Below, piece after piece: positions 1 through 8,655 of a stretch of DNA of 64,000 nucleotides (position 1 is its first letter; each line of letters opens with the position of its first letter). The notes under the pieces were generated by a model. The model did not search any database. It was not told the DNA's origin and was given only the letters and a program-made list of their open reading frames with translations. Both the position numbers and the translations under genes were made by a program. This DNA is from Streptacidiphilus sp. 4-A2. GTDB taxonomy: Bacteria; Actinomycetota; Actinomycetes; Streptomycetales; Streptomycetaceae. The stretch lies in NCBI GenBank assembly GCA_014284505.1, contig JAAFYY010000001.1, positions 8,233,845-8,297,844 of the forward strand, written 5' to 3'.

Positions 1-516
1 GGCCACCTGGAGCACCCCCCCCGCGATCAGCGCCACCCCGGAGTCGGCCTGCCCCACCCCGACCCGCTTGCCGCGCAGGTCGGCCACCGTCTCGATCGGC
101 GAATCGCTCGGCACCACCAGTTGGACATAGTCGTCGTACAGCCGCCCGAGAGCTCGCAGCTGCGTGGCGCCGGGGGCGGTGAAGTGCGCGATCGCGTCCG
201 CTGTGGCGATCCCGAAGTCGTCCTGGCCGGCCACGATCCGCTGGAGGTTCTGCGGCCCCCCGGCCGTCGGGTCCAGCCGCAGCTTCACCCCCGGTATCTC
301 CTGCTGCACCGCCGGCTTCAGCAGCTGCCCGTACAGCGCGTAGACACCCCCGGCCGAGCCGGTCGCCATACCGAAAGTCCCGGTCGGGTACGGCACCCCG
401 CCGGGAGTGGCCAGCCACCAGGCCGTCGCCCCCGCAGCCAGCACCACCAGCGCGGTCACGGTCCGCACCAGGCGTGACCGCAGCGCGTTGCGGACAATAC
501 CGGCGACGGGCGACAT
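1..516 (-). CDS. TAXI-family TRAP transporter solute-binding protein, 3' end outside the window
   Basis: The reading frame opens at an ATG (complement of 514-516) and stays open to the window edge, giving 172 residues without a stop. The N-terminus has an arginine-rich stretch and a hydrophobic segment (about residues 20-36), a signal anchor or signal peptide. Next come the TAXI features: GTFGMATGSAGGVYALYGQ, then a ligand-lobe stretch with GIATADA and VADLRGKRVGVGQADSG. Proteins of this family capture a small acidic ligand outside the cell and either feed a TRAP permease or act as sensors. No permease is visible because the neighbour lies off the window. The family call is good; the ligand is unknown. 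Confidence 0.8.
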   Translation of the reverse strand, partial: MSPVAGIVRNALRSRLVRTVTALVVLAAGATAWWLATPGGVPYPTGTFGMATGSAGGVYALYGQLLKPAVQQEIPGVKLRLDPTAGGPQNLQRIVAGQDDFGIATADAIAHFTAPGATQLRALGRLYDDYVQLVVPSDSPIETVADLRGKRVGVGQADSGVALIAGGVLQVA

Positions 517-646
517 GCGGGCGATCCTGCCAGCCCCCGCCCCAAACCGAAACCCACCACCTCACCCTGCCGCCCGCCTGTGACCTTCCGCTCCTGCTCA
601 CGGATCCGGGAGCGGGAGCGGCTGCCTCTGCAGCACCTACCGGGAC

Positions 647-1030
647 TCACTCATCGGCGTTCACGCGCGCGACCTCGAACGTGATCACCCCGAGGGCTTC
701 CTTCGCGGGCGGGTAGATCGCCTGGATCGCCCGCAGCTGCTCGGCCTCAGTCGCGTTCGGATTGACCGCCGTCACGTCCTCGGCGCCGAACATCTCCTTG
801 AAGGTCCTGTAGGTGCCGATCCGGGTCACCCGGGTCAGGCACTCCTCGCCGTGACAGGTGAAGTTGAGCAGGTCCCCGACCCTGATCCGCATCATCGAGT
901 CGTAGGCCACGCGGACTTCGACGGTCTTCCTGCCATCGGCGATCAGGTCGAAGTACTGCTTGTAGATCCGGACATTGTGGGGATGACCGTGCGCATCGGA
1001 CTGGTTACCGGCAGGCTGGCTGGTGGGCAT
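647..1030 (-). CDS. ASCH-domain protein
   Basis: A 127-residue protein. From about residue 19 it carries the ASCH signature: an N-terminal helix IYKQYFDLIADGRKTVEVRV, then a basic strand with RIRVGDLLNF, and a later strand pair ending ALGVITFEVARV. ASCH domains are small beta-barrel folds related to PUA that are thought to bind RNA or nucleotides; none in this subgroup has an assigned substrate that I know of. The first 18 residues are polar and probably disordered, so the true start may be a little downstream. It stands alone on the minus strand, 37 bp downstream of a DUF397 gene, with no frame break. Confidence 0.8.
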   Translation of the reverse strand: MPTSQPAGNQSDAHGHPHNVRIYKQYFDLIADGRKTVEVRVAYDSMMRIRVGDLLNFTCHGEECLTRVTRIGTYRTFKEMFGAEDVTAVNPNATEAEQLRAIQAIYPPAKEALGVITFEVARVNADE

Positions 1031-1067
1031 CAGGGCTTCCAGTGGAGACGGGCCACGCGCGAGCCGG

Positions 1068-1283
1068 TCAGGTGATGGGGAACTCGCCTGCCTTGACGGC
1101 GGCGACGAAGGCAGTGAAGGCGGTCGCGGGGAAGATCAGCGCGGGGCCGTCGGGGTCCTTGCTGTCGCGGACCGGGACTGCGTCGGGGATGTGGCCGGGT
1201 GCGACCTCGATGCAATTGCCGCCGTTGTCGCCGCTGTAGCTGGACTTGTACCAGGGGGCGTTGCTCAAGTCAGGGCTGCTCAT
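1068..1283 (-). CDS. DUF397-domain small protein
   Basis: A 71-residue protein made entirely of a DUF397 domain: W-x-KSSYSGDNGGNCIEV near the start, VPVRDSKDPDGPALIF in the middle and AFVAAVKAGEF at the end. DUF397 proteins are typical of streptomycetes and usually sit beside an XRE regulator with a DUF5753 domain, as here. Such pairs have been compared with antitoxin/regulator modules, but the biochemical role is not settled. It is a close paralogue of the DUF397 protein encoded just upstream (1360-1578): more than half of the residues are identical, including the whole RDSKDPDGPALIF block, so a local tandem duplication is likely. Confidence 0.85.
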   Translation of the reverse strand: MSSPDLSNAPWYKSSYSGDNGGNCIEVAPGHIPDAVPVRDSKDPDGPALIFPATAFTAFVAAVKAGEFPIT

Positions 1284-1359
1284 GTCTGGCTCCTTCGACT
1301 GAGGCGTGGGTGCGTCCCGGGCGAGGCCCCCGGAGGTCTGGGGGCCTCGCGTGCGGGTG

Positions 1360-1578
1360 TCAGACGGTGGGGAACTCGCCCGCCTTGACGGCGGTGACGA
1401 AGGCGGCGAATGCGGCGGTGGGGAAGATCAGCGCGGGGCCGTCGGGGTCCTTGCTGTCGCGGACCGGGACCATGCCACAGATGAAGCCGGGGGCGGCCTC
1501 GATGCAATCGCCGCCGTTGTCGCCGCTGTAGCTGCTCTTGAGCCACTGAGCCTTGCTCAGGTCTGGGTAGTCGCTCAC
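1360..1578 (-). CDS. DUF397-domain small protein, paralogue of the next gene
   Basis: A 72-residue DUF397 protein beginning VSDYPDLSKAQW and containing KSSYSGDNGGDCIEA, VPVRDSKDPDGPALIF and VTAVKAGEF. I chose the GTG at the complement of 1576-1578 because AGAGGA lies about 6 bp upstream and family members usually start with MSxxPDLS. As sequenced, the upstream XRE gene reads into this frame without a stop. The two could therefore be one fused protein, but an overlapping pair with translational coupling is the usual arrangement, and this area has other base errors. Its role is presumably linked to the adjacent regulator. Confidence 0.75.
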   Translation of the reverse strand: MSDYPDLSKAQWLKSSYSGDNGGDCIEAAPGFICGMVPVRDSKDPDGPALIFPTAAFAAFVTAVKAGEFPTV

Positions 1579-2401
1579 GTTGACGTGTCCTCTCATAGCT
1601 TCGCTGATGACAGCGGCGGACTCGCGGGCCGAGAGAGCATCCGCGCGTAACAGATCATAGGTCCGCTGATGCTTGACCAGCAGGGCTGGACGCTCGCTGA
1701 AGTGCCCACCGTCCAGCGATTCTGAGTACACGTAGCGTCGGTTGTCCGGCATGGTGATCAGCGACATGGGGGTGTTGGGCACCGCCACGTGCGAGAGCCC
1801 GTACGGGATGAGCTGGATGCGGACATTGGGCAGTTCGCCGACCTTGAGCAGATGCTTCAACTGTCGGCGCATGACACTGCTACTGCCGACGACATGGCGG
1901 ATGCAGCTCTCGTCCATGAGAACTATGAACAGTGGTCCGTCCGGCTCCAGGAAGCGCGTCTGGCGGCTGATTCGGGCTGCCACCTGGTCCCTGACCGTGG
2001 TGCCGTCTGAGTGGGTCGCTCTGGTGAACAATGCATGCGCGTATTCGGTGGTCTGTAGCAACCCAGGGATCAACTGCGTTTGGTAGTGCAGTAGTTCGAT
2101 GAGCTTCGCGTCCATGTCCGCTCGGCGCTTGAACCAGTCGGGGTGGTAGTCGAGTTCGGGGTACCAGTTGACCCCGTGCCACATCTCCTCGATCAGGCCG
2201 TCGGTCCTGAGGACCACGTCCCATGGCCCGGACCAGGGTGGGGGACGGGACCTGTTTGCCGGTTTCGATCTTGACGTAGCGAGTGCGGTCGTAAGGCAGC
2301 TCCTGCGCCATGCGGACCTGCGAGTACCCGGCGGCTTCGCGGCGGCGGCGACGAACATTCCGAACAGTTTCGGCTGCCGTGTCGCTTCCCGGATTCGCCA
2401 T
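1575..2401 (-). CDS. XRE-family regulator with DUF5753 domain, one frameshift
   Basis: Residues 1-60 form a Cro/C1-type helix-turn-helix (RRRREAAGYSQVRMAQ, then a recognition-helix region ending VKIETGKQVPS). The rest is a DUF5753 sensor domain, recognised by HYQTQLIPGLLQTTEYA, ISRQTRFLEPDGPLFIVLMDE and LPNVRIQLIPYG. The two halves lie in different frames. Removing one base near 2224 rejoins them as VRAWDVVLRTDGLIEEM, the expected linker. The 3' end is uncertain because the frame runs on into the DUF397 gene. The gene points away from the small-gene set at 2586-3243, so the 184 bp between them should hold divergent promoters. Family members are DNA-binding regulators tied to DUF397 partners. 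Confidence 0.75.
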
Positions 2402-2585
2402 TGCGGCGGCTCATGAAAACCCCCTGCTGCGCGATGTGCTGACGTTCCCCTTGGTGTGCAAGTGTCACGGCACACCCATGTGCCGCTCGGGCACCGGCAA
2501 CCAGTCAATACTGTTCCTGGCCGTTCCGCAGGGCAATCCTTGGAATACGTACAGTGATCTACAACTCGGATTGCGAGGCGGTTCC

Positions 2586-2824
2586 ATGGGGAAGGAAACG
2601 GCAGGTCAGGACAGATGTCCGATCGGCGAACTGGTGCGCGATATCCGGCTGGACCGGGTGGGTGTGGTCCAGGCGTACCTCTTCGGCAAGGTGTATCTGC
2701 GGCCGAGAGGTGGCGGGTGCGAGTGGGTCGCGCGGCCGGAGGACGTCGTGCCCGCCGGTGAGGCGGACGAGCTGCGGGCTCGGCTGGCGGAGCTGAATGC
2801 GGCAAGCAGCGGGGAGTGCTGTGA
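2586..2824 (+). CDS. conserved small protein, first of a three-gene overlapping set
   Basis: About 79 residues from ATG 2586: MGKETAGQDRCPIGELV, then IGVV-like and FGKVYLRPRGGGCEW strands, then a charged helix with ADELRARLAELNAAS. This is a common streptomycete protein of unknown function that sits beside DUF397/XRE loci; the fold looks like a small beta-barrel with a C-terminal helix. As written the frame misses its stop. One missing base near the end would close it at the TGA at 2822-2824, giving the usual GTGA overlap with the next gene. No function can be assigned. Confidence 0.6.
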
Positions 2825-2990
2825 CCGGGGGGTTCCAGTACTTCCCTCCGCCCAGGCCGGTGCCCCGGCCTGGTTGCGCGGAGTGTCTGCGGCTCGCGCA
2901 GCAGGAGTCGGCGGCCGCCGCCGGGTGGGACCAGTCGGCGGCCGCCGATGCGCGGTCCACCTGCGCCGACACCTCGACAGTGCGCACTGA
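2821..2990 (+). CDS. conserved small CxxC protein, one frameshift
   Basis: Starts at GTG 2821 inside the preceding stop and reads VTGGFQYFPPPRPVPRPGCAEC, a proline-rich lead followed by a CxxC pair that could bind metal or form a disulfide. Near 2955 the frame is lost. Adding one G restores an arginine-rich tail DARVHLRRHLDSAH and a stop at 2988-2990, which overlaps the next ATG. The expected size is about 56 residues. Streptomycete relatives occur in the same three-gene order. The role is unknown; tight coupling suggests co-expression with its two neighbours and possibly control by the divergent XRE gene. Confidence 0.6.
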
Positions 2991-3243
2991 TGGGGGACAT
3001 GACCAGCTACCGCTTCCGGAGGTTCACGATCATGGCCGATCCGATGGGCTTGCCGACCTACCGGGCGACGTGCGTCTCCGGCGGGATGGACGAGACGGAG
3101 GAGTGCGGCGCGCGTCCGAGGAACTGTACGGCGTCGCCGACCGAGAGCGCTGGATCGAGCAGCACTTCCGGCAGACCCGGCACACCCGCTACTTGCACAC
3201 CGTCTCCGACTACCGCGTCGTGCTACCCGGCGAGTGGCTGTGA
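2990..3243 (+). CDS. DUF7848-type small protein, one frameshift
   Basis: Begins MGDMTSYRFRRFTI and continues PTYRATCVSGGMDETEECGA. After a break near 3110 it resumes as SEELYGVADRERWIEQHFR and ends SDYRVVLPGEWL, the family's characteristic C-terminus. The product is about 85 residues. The paired cysteines (C-V-S-G and E-C-G) and the histidine-rich helix resemble a small metal-binding fold, but this is inference. It overlaps the previous stop (TGATG), so the three small genes 2586-3243 form one transcription unit. Proteins of this family are abundant in streptomycetes and have no known function. Confidence 0.65.
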
Positions 3244-3379
3244 CCAATGGATTCCAGCAGCGTCGGCCGTCTCGGTCATGCTTCGGTTCGACGTTGCCGG
3301 AGCGCGTGCGTTGCCCGGAAAACCGGGCCCGATCCGGGCCCGGGATAGCCCGTGCGGCGTAGCGCTTACCCTTGGGGGC

Positions 3380-4890
3380 GTGACTGAGACCACCGCCGCC
3401 GAGACCACCGCCACCACGGTTCCCAGGTCCTACGAGATCCGTACCCACGGCTGTCAGATGAACGTCCACGACTCCGAGCGGCTCTCCGGGCTGCTGGAGG
3501 ATGCGGGCTACTTCCGCGCGCCGCAGGGCGAGGACGCCGACGTGGTGGTCTTCAACACCTGCGCGGTGCGTGAGAAGGCCGACAACCACCTCTACGGCAA
3601 CCTCGGCCAGCTGGCCTCGGTGAAGGCGGTCAAGGCCGGGATGCAGATCGCGGTCGGCGGCTGCCTGGCGCAGAAGGACCGGGAGACCATCGTCAAGAAG
3701 GCCCCCTGGGTCGATGTGGTCTTCGGCACCCAAACATCGGCCACCTGCCGGTGCTGCTGGAGCGGGCCCGGGTGCAGGAGGAGGCCCAGGTCGAGATCCT
3801 GGAGTCGCTGGAGGTCTTCCCCTCGACGCTGCCGACCCGGCGCGAGTCGGCCTACGCGGCCTGGGTGTCGATCTCGGTCGGCTGCAACAACACCTGCACG
3901 TTCTGCATCGTCCCGGCGCTGCGCGGCAAGGAGAAGGACCGCCGGACCGGCGACATCCTGGCCGAGGTCCAGGCGCTGGTGGCGGAGGGCGTGGTCGAGG
4001 TCACCCTGCTCGGGCAGAACGTCAACGCCTACGGGCAGGACATCGGCGACCGCCAGGCGTTCAGCAAGCTGCTGCGCGCCTGCGGCGGGATCGACGGTCT
4101 GGAGCGGGTCCGCTTCACCTCGCCGCACCCCAAGGACTTCACCGACGACGTGATCGCGGCCATGGCCGAGACCCCGAACGTGATGCACCAGCTGCACATG
4201 CCGCTCCAGTCCGGCTCCGACGCCGTGCTGCGGGCGATGAAGCGCTCGTACCGCCAGGAGCGCTACCTCGGCATCATCGAGAAGGTCCGGGCGGCCATGC
4301 CGGACGCGGCCATCTCCACCGACATCATCGTCGGCTTCCCGGGCGAGACGGACGAGGACTTCGAGCAGACCATGCACGTGGTCCGCGAGGCCCGGTTCGC
4401 GCAGGCCTTCACCTTCCAGTACTCGAAGCGGCCGGGAACTCCCGCCGCCGAGATGGAGGGGCAGATCCCCAAGGCCGTGGTCCAGGAGCGCTACCTGCGA
4501 CTGACCGCGCTCCAGGAGGAGATTTCCTGGGAGGAGAACAAGAAGCAGGTCGGGCGCACGGTCGAGGTCCTGGTGGCGGAGGGCGAGGGCCGCAAGGACC
4601 AGCACACCGACCGGCTCTCCGGCCGGGCCCCCGACAGCCGGCTGGTGCACTTCACCCGTCCGGAGCAGCCGGTCCGGCCGGGCGACATGGTCACCGTCGA
4701 GCTCACCTACGCCGCCCCGCACCACCTGCTGGCCGAGGGCCCGCTGGGCGTCCGGCGGACCCGGGCCGGGGACGCCTGGGAGCTCCGGCAGGCGCAGGGC
4801 GCGGCCAAGGCCGCCGGGGTGATGCTGGGCCTGCCGAAGGTGGGCGTGCCCGCGCCGCTGGCGGTCAGCGACGCGCCCGCCTGCCGCTGA
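3380..4890 (+). CDS. miaB: tRNA-2-methylthio-N6-dimethylallyladenosine synthase MiaB, one frameshift
   Basis: A radical-SAM methylthiotransferase that converts i6A37 to ms2i6A37 in tRNAs reading UNN codons. The N-terminal MTTase domain has its three cluster cysteines in RTHGCQMN, FNTCAVREKAD and GGCLAQ. The radical-SAM motif is GCNNTCTFCIVPALRGKE (CxxxCxxC). A TRAM RNA-binding domain with the RxVEVLVAEGEG strand closes the protein, which has about 503 residues as expected. GTG 3380 was chosen because it gives the usual short threonine-rich leader. The frame breaks near 3731, where ACC CA AAC should read ACC CAC AAC; adding one C restores GTHNIGHLPVLLERARVQ. The substrate is made by MiaA, encoded 1.2 kb downstream. 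Confidence 0.95.
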
Positions 4891-4950
4891 CTGCCGCTGA
4901 GCCGCGTCACCTCGCTGAGGGGCGGCGGCCGGGGCCGGTAGGGTCGTCCC

Positions 4951-5651
4951 ATGCTGGTCGCTGCCGCCGTCTGCCCCTGCCCGCCGCTGCTCGTCCCCGA
5001 GGTCGCCTCGGGCGCGGCAGCCGAACTTGACGACCTGCGCGCGGCCTGCGACACGGCCGTGCGGACCGTGCTCGCGGCCCGTCCGGAGCTGCTGGTGCTG
5101 GTCGGCCCCGGCCCCGGGCACGAGCCCTTCGAGCAGGGCGCGGTGGGCAGTTTCCAGCCGTTCGGGGTGGAGCTGCGGGTGAGCCTGGGGGCCGCAGCCG
5201 ACGGCGCCGAGGCTTCGCTGCCGCCCTCGCTGGCGGTGGGCGCCTGGCTGCTGGAGCGCGGCGGCTGGTCGGGCCCGGTGCGCGGGCTGGCCGTCCCGGA
5301 CTACCTCGATCCGCAGCTCTGCGCCGAGAACGGGCGGCATCTGGCGGCCGCCGCCGAGCGGGTCGGGATGCTGGTCCTGGGCGAGGGCAGCGCCCGGCGC
5401 TCGGTCAAGGCGCCGGGCTATCTGGACGAGCGCGCCGAGGGCTTCGACGCCCTGGCCGCCCGGGGCCTGGCCCAGGCCGACGCGGACGGCGGGCTGGCCG
5501 CGCTGGACGACGCGTTGGCCCATGAGCTGATGGCGTCCGGCCGGGCGCCCTGGCAGGTGCTGGCGGGCGCGGCGGCCGGGGGTCTGCGCGGCGCGCTGCT
5601 GTACGAGGCCGCGCGTACGGGGTCGGCTACTTCGTCGCCAGCTGGACCTGA
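4951..5651 (+). CDS. class III extradiol dioxygenase-like protein, frameshift near the end
   Basis: About 233 residues starting MLVAAAVCPCPPLLVPEVASG. The N-terminal pattern, LLVLVGPGPGHEPFEQG and the C-terminal LAHELMASGRAPWQVLAGAA match the LigB-like subunit B fold conserved between miaB and miaA in streptomycetes. Known LigB enzymes use two His and one Glu to hold iron. Here the usual first metal histidine after the opening proline run is not evident (CPCPPLLVP), so catalysis is doubtful. A base is missing near 5618; adding one C restores EAAPYGVGYFVASWT and a stop at 5649-5651. The function in this family branch is unknown. Confidence 0.75.
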
Positions 5652-5726
5652 GGCCCGTCCCCCTCCTGGCGCGACCCCCGCACCGCCCGACCCCCACGCC
5701 GGACGGCGCGGAGCCGGGAAGCGGCG

Positions 5727-6005
5727 TCAGGAGGCGGTGCTGCCCGGCGCGGGCGGCTCCTCCGGGGGCTTGACCGTCTCGCCCGGAACCACCGGCTTGT
5801 CCGTGTTCAGGCCGTCGATCGTCTTCTTGGCCTTGTCCCCGGCGTTGTGGATCTGGTCGGTGTACTTGCCCTTGGTCGCCTTGTCGGCCATCTCGGTGGC
5901 CTTGTCCAGCCCGGAGTCGATGGTCGAGCTGTGCTTGCCCGCGAATTCGGTGGCCTTGTCCTTGGCCTGGCCGAGGGCGTCCTTGAGATTGTCGGTGAGG
6001 CCCAT
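5727..6005 (-). CDS. MT0933-like antitoxin-family protein
   Basis: A 92-residue, highly charged protein, MGLTDNLKDALGQAKDKATE, with repeated lysine/alanine helices and a proline-rich tail (PPEEPPAPGS). This matches the short antitoxin family named after M. tuberculosis MT0933, which streptomycetes encode in several solitary copies. The start is supported by GAAGGAG 5 bp upstream of the ATG at the complement of 6003-6005. No toxin gene overlaps or adjoins it: the neighbours are the extradiol-like gene and miaA. A role as a toxin partner is therefore unproven here, and the amphipathic helices could equally suit a stress or surface protein. Confidence 0.75.
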   Translation of the reverse strand: MGLTDNLKDALGQAKDKATEFAGKHSSTIDSGLDKATEMADKATKGKYTDQIHNAGDKAKKTIDGLNTDKPVVPGETVKPPEEPPAPGSTAS

Positions 6006-6129
6006 GACGGCTCCTTCGTAGTGGTCCAGGACACCGCCCGAAAACGGGCAAAGTGCCCCTAACTGGTCATAGCGTACGAGTTGATATCGATATGTGCATC
6101 CATGATCCCGTTTTTGGGAGACTGTCCGA

Positions 6130-7064
6130 GTGAGCATCCCCCGTATCCCGCGAGTTATCACCGTTGTCGGCGCCACCGCCGTCGGCAAATCCGACCTGGG
6201 CGTGGCCCTGGCCCAGGAACTCGGCGGCGAGGTGGTGAACACCGACTCCATGCAGCTCTACCGGGGCATGGACATCGGGACGGCGAAACTCACCGTCGAG
6301 GAGCGTGCCGGGGTGCCGCACCACCTCCTGGACGTCTGGGATGTCACGGTCGCGGCCAGCGCCGCCGAGTACCAGCGGATGGCGCGCGAGATCATCGACG
6401 ACCTGCTCGCACGCGGGCGCACGCCGGTGCTCGTGGGCGGCTCGGGGCTGTATGTCCGCGCCGCTGTCGACGAGTTGGAGTTCCCCGGCACCGACTCCGA
6501 GGTCCGCGCCCGGCTGGAGGCCGAGCTGGAGGCGGAGGGATCCGGGGCGCTGCACCGGCGGCTGGCCGAGGTCGACCCGCTCGCCGCGCAGGCCATCCTG
6601 CCCAGCAACGGCAGGCGGGTGGTCCGCGCGCTGGAGGTCGTGGAAATCACCGGCAAGTCCTTCACCGCCAACCTGCCCGGCCACGACTCGGTCTACGACA
6701 CCGTGCAGATCGGCGTCCAGCTGCCGCGCCCGGACCTCGACCGGCGGATCGCGCTCCGGGTCGACCGGATGTGGGAGGCCGGGCTGGTCCAGGAGGTCGA
6801 GGCGCTCGCCGGGATCGGGCTGCGGGACGGCCGCACCGCCTCCCGGGCGCTCGGCTACCAGCAGGTGCTGGCCCAACTCGCGGGGAGTGCACCGAGCAGG
6901 AGGCGCGCGACGAGACCGTCCGCGCCACCCGGCGCTTCGCGCGCCGCCAGGAGTCCTGGTTCCGCCGCGACCCCCGGGTGCACTGGCTCGCGCGCGGCGT
7001 GGACGACGACCCGAAGATGCTGGTCAGCCAGGCTCTCGAACTGGTAGGCGGGCGAGGGCGCTAG
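6130..7064 (+). CDS. miaA: tRNA dimethylallyltransferase MiaA, one frameshift
   Basis: Transfers dimethylallyl from DMAPP to N6 of A37 in tRNAs, the step before MiaB. The P-loop VVGATAVGKSDLGVAL lies at residues 10-26, followed by NTDSMQLYRGMDIGTAK (catalytic Asp/Ser region), GVPHHLLDVWD and GGSGLYVRA. Later parts include RALEVVEITGKS and ASRALGYQQVLAQL. Near 6888 the run GCGGGGAG has lost a G; restoring it gives LAGECTEQEARDETVRATRRFARRQ and WFRRDPRVHWL, the conserved C-terminus, ending at 7064. The product is about 311 residues, normal for actinobacteria. GTG 6130 is the start that opens directly on the conserved VITVVGATAVGKS strand. Confidence 0.95.
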
Positions 7065-7217
7065 GCGAGGTGTCACGGCCTGATCACGTCATGGCCACGG
7101 ATCACCGCCAGCACCGTCGGCGGCACCGAAGACCTGAGGTGCACGTGCCATCATCAAGCATCGGGAGTCAACAGACCGGGTCGGAGCGACCGGGTCATCA
7201 CTGGTCAGGGAGGCCGT

Positions 7218-7676
7218 GTGTCCATGGATACCGGCCCCGAGACGCACCGTCTTCCCGGTGACCCCTTCGGCCCCGACTTCGGCTCCGACCCGCTCGGCGT
7301 CGAACCGCTGCCCGGCCTGGGTCTGGAACTCGGCCCGGTGACCGAGCGTGAACTGCGCCCCGCAGGGCGGCTGAGGCTGTGGCAGATCCTGCCCATCATC
7401 GCCCTGGCCACCGTCGGCTCGCTGATGTTCGCCTTCCCGCTCGCCTTCGAGTCCGGCGGCGGCGGGGCCGTGGTCGGGATGCTCGGCCTGCTGCTGACCG
7501 CCGCGTCGGCCGGGTGGGGCGCGATGGCCACGCGCCGGGCCGGCTACGCCTGGCCGGGCCTGCCCCGGCAGGGCTCCGGCCGCGCCGCCGACTGGCGCAC
7601 GCTGCTGATCTACACCGCCGTGGCGGCGCTGGCGCTGGCCCTGGCGCTGTGGCGGGTCGCCCGCATCAGCGGCTGA
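7218..7676 (+). CDS. conserved membrane protein upstream of dapF
   Basis: A 152-residue protein with an acidic, proline-rich cytoplasmic lead (residues 1-50) and three predicted membrane segments: ILPIIALATVGSLMFAFPLA, AVVGMLGLLLTAASAGWGA and LLIYTAVAALALALALW. GTG 7218 has AGGGAGG about 5 bp upstream. The gene is a recurrent neighbour of dapF in streptomycetes, with no assigned function. It stands in the same direction as miaA and dapF, separated by short gaps of 153 and 88 bp. The 153-bp gap before it contains two GACCGGGTC copies but no recognised site. Confidence 0.7.
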   Translation: MSMDTGPETHRLPGDPFGPDFGSDPLGVEPLPGLGLELGPVTERELRPAGRLRLWQILPIIALATVGSLMFAFPLAFESGGGGAVVGMLGLLLTAASAGWGAMATRRAGYAWPGLPRQGSGRAADWRTLLIYTAVAALALALALWRVARISG

Positions 7677-7764
7677 CCCGCGCCCGACCCGCTCCTGCGG
7701 CCCCACTGCCGCCGCCCGCTCCACTGCCCCCGTGCTTTTCCGGGCGGCAACTAGGATGGGGCGG

Positions 7765-8655
7765 GTGAGTGACATGTTGAAGGGCCTGCGATTCCTCAAG
7801 GGACACGGCACCGAGAACGACTTCGTGATCGTGCCCGACCCGGAGGGCCGGATCGAGCTCGGACCGGAACTGGTGGCCCGCCTCTGCGACCGGCGGGCCG
7901 GGATCGGCGCGGACGGCGTGCTGCGGGTGGTCCGCTCCCAGGCGCACCCCGAGGCCCGGGCCATGGCCGCCGAGGCCGAGTGGTTCATGGACTACCGCAA
8001 CGCCGACGGCAGCGTGGCGGAGATGTGCGGCAACGGCGTCCGGGTCTTCGTCCGCTACCTGGTGCAGGCCGGGCTCGCCCCCGGCGGCGAACTGGCGATC
8101 GCCACCCGGGCGGGCGTGCGCACGGTCCGGGTCGCCCCCGACGGCCCGCAGGGCCCGGGCGCGGTCACCGTGGGCATGGGCCGCGCGCAACTCCCCGGCC
8201 CGGAGCGGATCGAGGTCGCGGTGGGCGGGCGCAGCTGGCCCGCGCTCAACGTGAACATGGGCAACCCGCACGCGGTGGCCTTTGTCGAGGACCTCGCCCA
8301 CGCCGGCGACCTGTTGACCGCGCCGCCGGTCAGCCCGGCCGGGGCCTACCCGACCGGGGTCAACGTCGAGTTCGTGGTCGACCGCGGCCCGCGGCACGTG
8401 GCCATGCGGGTGCACGAGCGCGGCTCCGGCGAGACCCGCTCCTGCGGTACCGGCGCCTGCGCGGTGATGGTCGCCGCCGCCCGCCGCGACGGCCTGGATC
8501 CGGCGGTCACCGGCGAGCCCGCCCGCTACACCGTGGACCTGCCCGGCGGAAGCCTGGAGATCGCCGAACTGGCCGACGGGACAATCGAGATGACCGGCCC
8601 GGCGGTGATCCTCGCGGAGGGCGTGCTGGACGCCGACTGGCTCGCCGGACACTGA
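7765..8655 (+). CDS. dapF: diaminopimelate epimerase
   Basis: Isomerises LL- to meso-diaminopimelate for lysine and peptidoglycan synthesis, by two-base cysteine catalysis without a cofactor. Both catalytic cysteines are visible: MCGNGVRVF and GETRSCGTGACAV. The N-terminus FLKGHGTENDFVIV holds the conserved asparagine that binds substrate, and MGNPHAVAFVED is present. At 296 residues the gene is complete and free of breaks. I chose GTG 7765 (VSDMLKGLRFLKG); an in-frame upstream ATG/CTG region lacks family similarity. It lies 88 bp after the membrane protein gene and 377 bp before rsh. Confidence 0.97.
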   Translation: MSDMLKGLRFLKGHGTENDFVIVPDPEGRIELGPELVARLCDRRAGIGADGVLRVVRSQAHPEARAMAAEAEWFMDYRNADGSVAEMCGNGVRVFVRYLVQAGLAPGGELAIATRAGVRTVRVAPDGPQGPGAVTVGMGRAQLPGPERIEVAVGGRSWPALNVNMGNPHAVAFVEDLAHAGDLLTAPPVSPAGAYPTGVNVEFVVDRGPRHVAMRVHERGSGETRSCGTGACAVMVAAARRDGLDPAVTGEPARYTVDLPGGSLEIAELADGTIEMTGPAVILAEGVLDADWLAGH

